Assembly (NCBI GenBank): GCA_038030265.1 | Contig: CM075942.1 | Span: 42,684,751 to 42,748,750 of the forward strand | Reading direction: 5' to 3' | DNA: 64,000 nt | Origin: Corythucha ciliata | Taxonomy: Eukaryota > Arthropoda > Insecta > Hemiptera > Tingidae | In this document: piece after piece, positions 22,601 to 32,264 of the stretch | Layout: the number at the start of each line of letters is the position of its first letter | Position numbering within the stretch: position 1 is the stretch's first letter | Made by a program: the position numbers and the translations under genes | Notes under the pieces: generated by a model | The model's input: only the letters and a program-made list of their open reading frames with translations | Database searches by the model: none | Told to the model about the DNA's origin: nothing

Positions 22601-24189
22601 AAAAATGCAAAAATCCACTCAACGTACGGTCTCCCAGCCTCTCTAAAATTGAGCGTAGATGTTCATTATATGGTCACCAACAATATTGATGTCACCGACG
22701 GTTTAGTGAACGGGGCTGTGGGCATTTTAAAACTGATCGAACGCAATAATACAAATGATGTAAATAGGTTATGGCTTTTATTCGATGATGTTTCCGTTGG
22801 TAAACTTACTAGGCAGAAATTCGGAAATATTATGAAATCCAAACAAATTGACGACCGCCTTACACCAATCAGCTCGATCTCCCGTAATTTCAGGCCGAGA
22901 AAAAATTCCCCAGCATTCGTAGTGAGGCAACAATTCCCAATAGTACCAGCTGAAGCGATCACTATTTACAAAAGTCAGGGTGGAACATACGAAAAAGTAA
23001 AAGTTCATCTCACAAAATTCGTGAGACGTTCAGAGTTGTATGTAGCTTTTAGCAGAGCAACAAAATTAATAGGGCTTAATCTTGTTGGGGAGTTCAAGTC
23101 ACCTCCTCCCCCTTGTTCAAATGATAAGGTCCAGGTCGAAATGCATCGCATGAAAAATGAAAAATCCATAAAACAGAGTTTATATTTCTTACAAGACAGT
23201 CCGTCCGAAGATAAAATTATATTCCATAACGTCCAGTCACTAAATGCTCACTTCCTTGATTTGATAAATGATAAATGCTACACTTCAGCTTCTCTAATTT
23301 TATGCGTGGAGACATGGACGAAAGTAACAGATACATTTGAAATTGAAGGTTTTCACGTTGCCCACAGGTCGGATGTGAACCGACAAAAAAGACACGCATA
23401 TGGGACTGTCATTTTTTGTCGCGATAATTATTTCAGTTCAGTTTCAATTATTTTTAAATACGACTGTGAAAAGCATTCAGAATCTTGCAATCTCGTTGCC
23501 ATTCAGTATAAACAATATGCAGTTTGTTGTGTATACAAACCACCTTCAACCCCTTATGGCAAAATTGCTCATCATGTTAATTTAATGATTGATACATCAT
23601 TAGAAAAATGTGAACAAGTAGTTATTTTCGGTGACTTCAACATAGATAACATGAAAAGAGAGAATTCGCGTTTATTTAATGACCTGGCGGATCGTGGATT
23701 ACTCTTATGCGTATCTAAGGAATCTTCTACTAATGACAACACACAAATAGATTTATGTTTTGCAAATTTTACAACGTTACAAGCTTCTTACTATGAATCA
23801 TATTTCAGCCATCACAAGCGTATAGTTTGTTCTATAGGAACACCGACGCATTCAGAAACCAACAATAATAAAGACTTGGATATGAGCCCGATGTATTTGC
23901 CAATTATCAATTCTCATGCGCCGCCAAAAACTCCAGAGTCTTCTATTCCAAACAACATCAAAGTTAAAACTCATATGAATGGAGATAAAAGTCAAAACCT
24001 TTCCGTCTCAAGTAGCTCATTATTGAATAGCGAGCGAATCACGCAAGTAAATAATCTATTCCTTTCAAGAGATTGTAGTTTCAAAAAATCAAGTGCTAAT
24101 TCCCAAGTTCATGGAGAAACAATCCCTGGTTTTATGATCACCGATAATGTATCTTACTACGCAAATGCAGTATTTCAATCACTATTTAG
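19632..24189 (+). CDS. Helitron Rep-helicase-endonuclease-USP polyprotein
   Basis: The frame continues from the first Helitron protein across the LTR insertion. HUH initiator: LGPPTFFLTVSPAE (about 19885), the HUH box RIEFQQRGSPHAHSF (20155-20190), and tyrosines in NMVNYYCNRPKKL (about 21063). PIF1-like helicase: Walker A GGAGVGKS (21811), Walker B LIIIDEVSMVG (22072), C-terminal ITIYKSQGGTYEK and YVAFSRAT. EEP/AP-endonuclease-like: FHNVQSLNAH, VETW, VIFGDFNID (about 23220-23850). It ends in the Cys box of a USP-type peptidase (24120-24186), where Tyr (24155-24157) stands in the catalytic Cys position. The product would replicate and move the Helitron by rolling circle in the nucleus. The coding line is cut by a fold-back element. 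Confidence 0.85.
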
Positions 24190-26107
24190 ACCAGTCAATA
24201 TAGACAAAAAAATCTGGGTAAATCGCAAACATGCATGTAATTAATTTTTTATTCGCGTGTTGTTGGGACCAATGAGAGCAGTTATTACTCAAGTTTGCAA
24301 CCCTCAAAACCTTGTGCTCAACTCGTGGCACTCGAAAAACCAAGAAATTTCATAACTTTTTTCTCTTTTTTTAACAAAACTACCAGAAGAAAGCGCTTTT
24401 CGAGCATGACCACAGTATACATTGTTAAAGCCAACTAAATTTGCTACAATTAAAGCCCAGCCCGAGCATCCTGGGTCTGCTAGTTCAGGAAATACAACCA
24501 GTCAACAAAATACTTAATCTCGCCAAAAAGCGAGATTTTATTGGTAGGGTAACTTTTCAAGACCCGCAGCACTCAAATACCGGTGATTCGTACTTGGTTA
24601 AAAAAAATGAGAGGGGAGGTTGTACGTCCAAAATGCAACAAAAAATTTCCTATGTCCTGAGGTCAGATTTCGATTCCTAGCCGAGATAATCAATTTGTTG
24701 TTTTTAGCACATCACGGGTTTTCACAACAAAAACAGGTGTAGCATGGGAAGTAAGCGTCCTAGGTTAAATCCAACGACACCACTGAAAAGAGCACCCTTT
24801 TTTCTGTATGAGTAAAGACATTTTGTCCAATGATAGTGAAAGATTCTTTGAGTAAACTGGGAAAATATCAGGATATTTTAAAAAATGTCGGTTTTTGACA
24901 ACTGTTCAAAGCTAGACTACATTGGCCATGGTGCTCCCAGCGCCGGGAAAATTCCTCTATAACTGAGTGAAGTAACTTAGTTTAATACTTCATGCTTATT
25001 TTACTCGTGCCCTTCGCAATGTTTTGATAAAAATCCATTGTTATACCAAAAAATTAGGTATTTAAGCCCATTTTGAGTGCCTAAAAGAAGATACGAAAGC
25101 TATTCCAAGAATGGTTTTTTCAGCTTATTCCACTTTTATTTGTCTTTCCTCATAGATTAGCGTAGTAAAAGTGAATTAAGCTGAAAAAAAAGGTTTTAGG
25201 AATGGCTCTTGATCTTCTTGTAGGCATTCAAAATGGGCTTAATTGCCTCATTTTTTGGTATAACCATGGATTTTTCTCAAAACATTGCGAAGGACAAGAG
25301 TAAAATAAGCATGAAGTATTAAACTAAGTTACTTCACTCAGTTTTAGAGGAATTTGCCCGGCGCTGGGAGCACCATGGCCAATGTAGTCTAGCTTTGAAC
25401 AGTTGTCAAAAACTGACATTTTTTAAAATATCCTGATATTTTCCCAGTTTACTCAAAGAATCTTTCACTATTATTGGACAAAATGTCTTTACTCACACAG
25501 AAAAAGGGTGCTCTTTTCAGTGGTGTCGTTGGATTTAACCTAGGACGCTTACTTCCCATGTTACACCTGTTTTTGTTGCGAAAACCCGTGATGTGCTAAA
25601 AACAACAAATTGATTATCTCGGCTAGGAATCGAAATCTGACCTCAGGACATAGGAAATTTTTTGTTGCATTTTGGACGTACAACCTCCCCTCTCATTTTT
25701 TTTAACCAAGTACGAATCACCGGTATTTGAGTGCTACGGGTCTTGAAAAGTTACCCTACCAATAAAATCTCGCTTTTTGGCAAGATTAAGTATTTTGTTG
25801 ACTGGTTGTATTTCCTGAACTAACAGACCCAGGATGCTCGGGCTGGGCTTTAATTGTAGCAAATTTAGTTGGCTTTAACAATGTATACTGTGGTCATGCT
25901 CGAAAAGCGCTTTCTTCTGGTAGTTTTGTTAAAAAAAGAGAAAAAAGTGATGAAATTTCTTGGTTTTTCGAGTGCCAAGAGTTGAGCACAAGGTTTTGAG
26001 GGTTGCAAACTTGAGTATAAACTACTCTCATTGGCCCTAACAACATGCAAAAAAAAAAAAAATTACATGCATATTTGCGATGTTTGATGTTTATATTGAC
26101 TGGCCTA
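24190..26107. mobile_element. 1.9-kb fold-back element
   Basis: The two halves are long inverted repeats of about 0.9 kb with a very short central spacer near 25150. For example AACTGAGTGAAGTAACTTAG near 24960 matches inverted CTAAGTTACTTCACTCAGTT near 25330. The outer ends read ACCAGTCAATATAGAC and GTTTATATTGACTGGCCTA. ATTTAG flanks both sides (24184-24189 and 26108-26113), consistent with a 6-bp target duplication inside the USP coding region. No transposase is encoded, so the superfamily is unknown. Confidence 0.8.
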
Positions 26108-26113
26108 ATTTAG

Positions 26114-26876
26114 TATTGAGGATTTGTTAACTGAGCTATCATCTTGTAACATCCCAAATGCTCTAACTCGACTGGCGATTCAATACAAGCAAATTATTTG
26201 CAGCCGAGCCAGCCACAGTTTGAACTTTTTCTCTGCTAGAACTTTTGTAGATGAGCAGAATGACAATGATTTTTTTAAACAAACAGAACAGCAAGATGCA
26301 GCTGAATTTATTGGTTATTTGGTGAAGACCAGTGTCACGATCGAAAATAAAGTTAAGCACGATATAACGGAGACTTATACGTGTTCTAAATGCAATAATT
26401 ATGGTTCAACTCGAACTCAAAAAAGTAACGTTTGTATACTCCGTGTTGGAAATTGTGAAAACAATACACTAAGAAACTTATTCTCCGAAAATTTCGATAG
26501 GCAAACCGAAGTTCAATTTGTATGTCCGACGTGTAACTCACCCGTTGAATCAGTTACCAATATTTCAAATTTGGGTGACATTCTGATAGTGCAACTTGCA
26601 ATTTGGGACTTCGACGGCGTGAATTTTAAAAAGAAGAGTTTCAAATTAAATAACGAAAACGTGACACCTATAATCATTAATGGTACGTACTACGAAATAG
26701 CTGCTGTTGTTAGCCACTACGGAAGAAATATAACTAGTGGTCACTACAAAGCGTTCGTAAAGAAAAGTTTTGGTTGGTTCGAAACTGATGACTCAACTGT
26801 GACGTTTAAAGAAGAAATATATTGTTTTGAACATCCTTACCTAATAATTCTTAAAAAAAAAAGGAATAGACCATGA
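26114..26876 (+). CDS. USP-type peptidase domain, C-terminal part (Helitron-encoded)
   Basis: This frame continues the USP domain beyond the fold-back. It shows EQQDAAEFIGYL (Gln/Asp box), a zinc-ribbon-like pair (CSKCNN and CPTCNSP) and the His box (AAVVSHYGRNITSGHYKAFV, then WFETDDSTV). USP peptidases remove ubiquitin. About 250 codons from 26124 to a TGA. Because the N-terminal half has Tyr for the catalytic Cys and the gene is split, this copy should be inactive. Identification rests on motif order. Confidence 0.75.
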
Positions 26877-26928
26877 ACTATTACTAAATAGTCCATTTTT
26901 GCGCCCGAATACATGTTAAACAAATTAT

Positions 26929-27245
26929 TGTAATCGATATTTTTGTTTAAAAACAAAGCTGTTGGGCAAGTTACAGGGGGTCCGACATACCCCTCCCTCC
27001 GCATCACCTTTGTCACGCCAACAAACAAAAATATCGATTACAATTTAAAATATATGTATGGACGTAAAAATAGATTATTCTATTCAATATAAAAATTAAT
27101 GTTTTTAAACAAGTTAAAACTTATTACAAGGGGAAAAAGATGAATTTTTTTTTCCCCTTGTAATAAGTTTTAATAAATTCATGGCGTGACTAAGGTGATG
27201 AGGATGGAAGGGTATGACTCCCTGTTACTTGCCCAGTCTCGAATA
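26929..27245. repeat. Compound inverted repeats after the Helitron gene
   Basis: TTGTAATCGATATTTTTGTT at 26929 recurs inverted ending at 27044, enclosing a 56-bp segment (26966-27021) that recurs inverted and diverged at 27183-27235. Between them is a tight hairpin at about 27119-27170 (CTTATTACAAGGGG/CCCCTTGTAATAAG). The hairpin might be the 3' terminal hairpin of the Helitron, but no convincing CTRR end is seen. Confidence 0.5.
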
Positions 27246-27533
27246 AAACAACAATTTCAATAACAATAAACAATAAAACTTGCAAAACAGAAATGATATA
27301 TTAAATTAAACAAAAGGAAAGTTGCTTTAACGAGAAATAATGAACAATTAAATTAGCTAAAATAAATTAAACAATGCAACGTATTCAAGTAAAAAAAATC
27401 AAGCAATATGAATATTATAAATAGATCAATATAAATTCGAGAGGAAAAAAATGTTCAGTGGACTAGGGCTACCAATGTGTATACATAAGTGAATTGATAT
27501 CAATGTCTCAAAAAGCGCTAAATGTATTTCTCA

Positions 27534-27576
<43 letters not shown>

Positions 27577-27801
27577 TAAAATTATTCCTTCATGAAAAAC
27601 ATCAATGACAATACACATTGCGGCGATACCACTGCATAAAAAAAACGCGCAGATGATTCTACCTCCTGAGGGAGATGAGCATAAAAGTAATTACGGCATC
27701 AGTAGAAAAAGAGGCTTAATTGTGCTCATCTACCCTCTAAGGTTGCGTGGAAACGAATCACACGATTTTTTTCAAATACCCAAAGTGACAGTCAAATGTT
27801 A
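27246..27801. other. AT-rich stretch with poly(A)
   Basis: No supported gene. It contains an uninterrupted A run at 27535-27572 and AT-rich flanks. Confidence 0.5.
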
Positions 27802-28381
27802 GGGTAGAGCGGGGGAATGGCATCCCCTTAACTTTGTCGTTCAATAGCATCGAGCAGAATGGTCGTGCAAATGTGAAATTTGTCTCATTTCACTACAAAT
27901 TTATTGAAGTTTAATAATTCGGGCTTGTTATTACCTGCTAGCGAACCTCCCGATGGCTATTCATCGTTAAAGCAAAAAAGGGCTTTGGCTGTCATTCCCC
28001 CCCTAGAGGGGTAATGGCATCCCCACAGTGGGGTAATCACATCCACTCAACTCCAGTGCTAAAAAATGGCAAAACTCTCCAGTTTAGGCACCTGTGTCTT
28101 TAATGAGCATAATAATGCAAACCATTCCTCCCTGGCGTGTGTATAGTTGTTGCCCGGAAATAGTTGCCTACCCAATTTGCCTGGCAGTGATTGCAGTAAA
28201 CAACATAAATCATCAACTGAAGAATTCTTCGAAATTTTTTACTATCTTTATAAATGACTCAACTCAGTTAGAACTTAGGTAGGTAACTTTATTTCAACGC
28301 AAATTTGTAGGAACTCAATTGCAACTAGGAACTAAATCATTATTTGAGAGAACACGTCGTATAGGAACAAATTGACTCCAT

Positions 28382-28528
28382 CTACTTCAAGGGTGCACAA
28401 AGTTCACAGAGGTCATCTGATGGTCTTCCTTCGGAACACAAATAATGAGCCCACTGCTGACATCCTCCGCACTTCCACAACAGGCCGTCTTCGGTGTCAT
28501 TCTCTCGGCAAATAAAGCAGAAGAGAGT
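28382..28528 (-). pseudogene. In-frame zinc-finger tail beyond the pogo TGA
   Basis: Directly after the transposase stop, in the same frame, 48 codons encode CFIC, CGGC, HYLC and CELC in PHD-like order, ending at a TAG at 28384-28382. PHD-like fingers are common at the C-terminus of pogo/Tigger proteins, so this is probably cut off by a nonsense change. Read-through of UGA is the alternative. Confidence 0.65.
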
Positions 28529-30214
28529 TCATTCCTCAAGAATGTCATCGAGTTCGTCGTCATCACATAGATCCTCATCATCAAATCCGTGGTCGGTGTC
28601 ACTGTCATCAGAATAAACCACTTTCTTCGTCTTCTTGGCAGCTTTTTTGACGACTGGTTTTGGTGTGATCGCCTTTCTCGTCTTCTTCTGTGAGGGTCCT
28701 GCTTCAGGGTCATTGGGGATGCCGGAGGTTTCGAATTCAATGTTTCGCTTCAAGACCTCTCTTTTGGGGTTTTTGATTTTGTTTTCTTTTTCACGTTTTC
28801 TTTCCAGTTTTTCCAACAGTTCTTCTTTCCTAGGAGTTGCTGTTAAGATTTCGGAATGCTGCTTTGCTCTTCCTCCTCTTTTTGCAGGATTAGTTTTTAC
28901 TGGAAGAGGCATAAAAGATTCAATGGGGCTAGTCTCCTCTCCAGACCATTGAGAAGTGGACGGTGCAGATGAGTCTAGGATGACTGGTAGCTCCTGGGCC
29001 TGACTTTGAGTGAGAACATCAGCAGCCAGGAAATCCTCATCAGTAAAGATACCAGGATTCAGTGGGTAGATTCCAGCACTACGAAACCCAGAAACGGCAG
29101 TCCCTAAAGTTGCTGCCCTTGCATAGGCCAAATTGAAAAGTTCAGCCAGATCAAAAGGCGTTATTTTCTTGAGAGCCTCAGTCCTCATGAGCCTGTCGCA
29201 TTCTGCTCGAAATGCAGCCTTCAGGGGCGCAAAAAATGTGACATCAAGGGGCTGAGTTCTGTGGGATGTGTGAGGGGGTAGTGAAACCATGCAAATACCA
29301 TTATCTCGGCATTTATCATACGCTTCGAGGGTTGTATGGCTAAAATGATTGTCGAGGACGAGAAGCACAGGATTATCCTTGCTTGCCTTCGAATGGGTTA
29401 TGAAATGGTCAAGATATGTCGTGAAAAGCTCCTGAGTAATCCACCCGTTGTCAGAGCAGTCGTAAATAGATCCTGGAGGACCACCTTTCATGAGGGCAGG
29501 TGTCATCCTCTTTCTAGGGAAAATGAACATGGGTGGTACGTATGAGCCTGAGGCGCTCATTGCGCATACAACAGTCACGTTTTTTCCCCTCTCCCAACTA
29601 GTAACAGCGCCGACTCTTCTCTTCCCTTTCTCACACAGAATTTTCCTAGGAACTTGAACGGTAGAAATACCTGTCTCATCCACATTATAAATGTTGTGTG
29701 GCTGGAAAGCGAATTTGTTCATGGCAAGTTCCAGATTCGAGTAGAATAAGCTAACTTCTGCACGACTGAATGCTGTAATTCGGTTAACAGATGTGGCCTC
29801 AGGTGAACGAGTTTTGATGGATTTGTGTCTATTCAAAAACCCCTTTATCCAATCCTTTCCAGCTTGGCCTTTCCTCTCATTGAATCGGTTAGGAATATTG
29901 TTTTCTTTGGCAAAATTAAAAACAATTTTCCGAAGCTCGCCAGGTGTAATGCCATAAAATAAGTTGGACAGTAAAACGATCCTGTCCCTCAATCGCATTT
30001 CCAAAGGTTCACTGAAGGTCGGTTTATTCCCTAATTTTGGTCCGTTCATATTACCTTCTCTTCTTCGTTGCTTAAAGGTCGAATAAGGAATGTTGTATGC
30101 CTGACAGGCATGTTTGACTTTCATTTTACCTGAGTTGACTTCATTAATTGCCATTTGCAGCTGCTCCGCCGTCCATCCAGCCTTCAATGTTGTGCGCGAA
30201 TAATGCCTTGGCAT
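28529..30214 (-). CDS. pogo-family transposase
   Basis: 561 residues. Residues 14-52 form a Psq-type helix-turn-helix (WTAEQLQMAINEVNSGK, ACQAYNIPYSTFKQRRR), followed by a second DNA-binding region (CENPB-type, GQAGKDWIKGFLNRH). The DDE domain has Asp179 (YNVDETGI), Asp288 (LLVLDNHFSH) and Asp324 (TQPLDVTFF), which is DD35D spacing. The C-terminus is Lys-rich (about 460-540) and then strongly acidic (DDEDLCDDDELDDILEE). It would bind the TIRs and subterminal repeats and cut at TA. The frame is intact to the TGA at 28531-28529, just before an in-frame zinc finger. Confidence 0.9.
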   Translation of the reverse strand: MPRHYSRTTLKAGWTAEQLQMAINEVNSGKMKVKHACQAYNIPYSTFKQRRREGNMNGPKLGNKPTFSEPLEMRLRDRIVLLSNLFYGITPGELRKIVFNFAKENNIPNRFNERKGQAGKDWIKGFLNRHKSIKTRSPEATSVNRITAFSRAEVSLFYSNLELAMNKFAFQPHNIYNVDETGISTVQVPRKILCEKGKRRVGAVTSWERGKNVTVVCAMSASGSYVPPMFIFPRKRMTPALMKGGPPGSIYDCSDNGWITQELFTTYLDHFITHSKASKDNPVLLVLDNHFSHTTLEAYDKCRDNGICMVSLPPHTSHRTQPLDVTFFAPLKAAFRAECDRLMRTEALKKITPFDLAELFNLAYARAATLGTAVSGFRSAGIYPLNPGIFTDEDFLAADVLTQSQAQELPVILDSSAPSTSQWSGEETSPIESFMPLPVKTNPAKRGGRAKQHSEILTATPRKEELLEKLERKREKENKIKNPKREVLKRNIEFETSGIPNDPEAGPSQKKTRKAITPKPVVKKAAKKTKKVVYSDDSDTDHGFDDEDLCDDDELDDILEE

Positions 30215-30741
30215 CTGTAAAAGTTAACATCATTTATTTCAAACACGATCAAAATTTGATTAATGAAAAGAGGGCGGGAAAGGTTGTGAGGGACTGGGAA
30301 CCACATGGGGTAATGCCATCCACTTGAAAATAATGGATGCCATTCCCCCACAACCAAGGATGCCATTACCCCATTTGCTGACATGTTAGTAAAACACACG
30401 CTGACACCTTATTTCTGAACAGATATTGAAAAATTTAACACGAATCGAAAGGCAACAAGTAGTTCTAACGTTTAAAATTTTTGGTTGTTGAAAAATACGA
30501 AAAAATAAACGACTTACCTTGTTTTCAAGAAGGACCAAATTTTATAAGAACAGTGGGTCAAAACTTTGAGACGTGATACGAACGTCATATGTTTGAGCAG
30601 CTGTCAAAATGTTGATATCCTCGATTGTTCAGCTTCCCATCTGAGTTATGAGCCAGCTGGATTGCTGGAGAAGGCTTTAGATTTTCTCAAAACGTGAAGG
30701 ATGCCATTACCCCACGGATGCCATTACCCGCCTCTACCCTA

Positions 30742-31740
30742 CCGAACAGGCTTCCTATAAATTCTTCGAGAAATGGACGGCTAAGTAAAATTCTCTGCAC
30801 GAAACGAATTAATTTAATAAATAAAAATAGCCATGTTTTAGATCAATTATCTACTCTGATGAAGATCAACGGAACAGTAGGACAAATGTTGGTCCCAAGG
30901 CCGGCCCTGCTAGCGAGCTACCCTCGTCGTGGTGCATCGGACCAGTTTCGGCTGCTCGCCATCTTCAGCGTTCAATTTCACAACAGTTTCAGATCAGGTT
31001 CGAAGAAGAGGCTAAGGAAAGAGAGTTGGCGAGGACATCGAGGGTAAAACAAAAAGCCAGAAATTCGTCCATGGCGGCGTTTAACAGTCATTTATTCTAT
31101 TTCAGAGCGAAATATCAGCCTGCTGGAACCGGCGTGGGTAACGGCGTAATATTACGCCATCATCATAGAGTTAACATTGTTGGAAGACGCCGACTGAAAA
31201 CCCGCCCCGGCCCGTCGGTTAAACGACTAGTATGTCAAGACACTAAAAACGACTCAAAACTCAATAATGATGAAATAAATTGCTGCAATAATTGTTTTCT
31301 CAATACAATATTGAAAGCTTAATAATTTGAATAAATTAATCCTCCAATTTTTCAACTATCCCAACGTCAAATTAGTTTATAACCGTTACTCTGATCTGAT
31401 TTATGTTGTAATGCAAATTAATGCATCGAAATTTAACAACCAAATTCAGACCACGATCCAAATTTCACTCACAAACAACTCCTTTCTGCATCGTATGGTG
31501 ACTTGACGGTTTCCGTTAAACGAAACACAATGCAAATTTTTTAGTCAACGGTCTCATAAATGATAACTACGCTCTAGAATGAATGCTCTTGTTCCTCCCC
31601 CCTTCAACCGTAGACGCCCTACATTTTTACGTTTTTATCGCTGTAAACAATCAACACGCTTAAATAAGCGAAAATCGCGGCGATTCCCAATCACGCAGGA
31701 CGGCGCCTAAGAGAATACTCCTTCATCGGCTTACAGCGTG
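30742..31740. other. Stretch without a recognised gene
   Basis: Apart from the hammerhead-like motif at 30945-30968, I see no supported feature. A frame near 31026 is Arg-rich but unconvincing. Confidence 0.4.
30945..30968 (-). ncRNA. Hammerhead-like motif of a Penelope-type repeat
   Basis: The minus strand reads CTGAAGA, T, GGC-GAGCA-GCC, GAAAC: the two conserved hammerhead core blocks around a 3-bp stem II. The canonical first block is CUGAUGA, so one position differs. The same arrangement at 51072-51095 lies right after a Penelope-like reverse transcriptase remnant. Short-stem hammerheads are known in Penelope-like elements. Stems I and III were not confirmed. Confidence 0.45.
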
Positions 31741-31783
31741 ATTAAATGTGTACCCCTAATTTTTTCCTTACTTTTTTCAGATT

Positions 31784-31900
31784 ACGTATATTTTCAGATC
31801 AGTTACATTAGGTCAAATGGTATGTCACACATTCTTCATTACAGAGTGCCTAGGTTCGAATCTGGAAGAAACTTTTTTTTTTCCTTTTTTTTTCTCCTTT
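31784..31900 (+). repeat. tRNA-like, possibly SINE-derived sequence
   Basis: TAGGTCAAATGG (31809-31820) resembles a pol III A box and GGTTCGAATCT (31853-31863) a B box, 33 bp apart, followed by a long T-rich tract. I could not fold a proper cloverleaf, so a decayed tRNA-derived repeat is more likely than a gene. Confidence 0.35.
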
Positions 31901-32264
31901 TTTGGCCCACCCCAGGATTTTTTACTTAAGAATCATTAGACTGTAGGCAAATCAAAAGAAAGATACTGCTCAAAATACAATGTCAATGGAATTTTTTGGT
32001 AATTGGATGGTCCAGTAAGGCGTAGCGTTAATTTAATAGCTCCCCTCCGCCGAGAACTGCCCTGTCATATCAACGGATTTGGTTCACTAGGGTCTCATAC
32101 GAAAGCGCGTTCATTTCTGATTACTCGAGTCAATTTTGGGGGCAATTGCAGCAACAGCGGTAGCGAATTTTCAACTAATTTAACCCCCTCTTTCACATCC
32201 TTCCCGTGGACCGATCCGCCTGGATCACGAACTCGTCCGAGATATTCACGCTATTGATTTTTAG

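Larger units (their letters stand above)
8669..26876 (+). mobile_element. Helitron/Helentron-like element, interrupted twice
   Basis: Coding pieces on the plus strand form one element: a charged repeat protein with a Cys-rich domain (8669-10728), then HUH initiator, PIF1-like helicase, EEP endonuclease and a USP-like domain (19632-24189 and 26114-26876). An LTR retrotransposon sits at 10729-19627 and a fold-back at 24190-26107. Discounting these, the element is at least 7.4 kb. The reading frame resumes exactly across the LTR insertion once the 4-bp duplication is discounted. The termini are not determined. An EEP domain after the helicase fits the Helentron group. Confidence 0.8.
27802..30739 (-). 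mobile_element. pogo-type Tc1/mariner transposon
   Basis: TA dinucleotides flank the element at 27800-27801 and 30740-30741. The ends GGGTAGAGCGGGGGAATGGC and (complement) GGGTAGAGGCGGGTAATGGC are inverted repeats. Copies of GGGGTAATGGCATCC or its complement recur inside both ends (about 27809, 28007, 28027; 30306, 30336, 30357, 30698, 30716). The single gene is a pogo-family transposase on the minus strand. Confidence 0.88.

Noticed and set aside
31026..31322. 98-codon frame with Arg-rich segment
   Set aside because: No domain, no family resemblance; overlaps sequence just beyond a Penelope-type repeat end.
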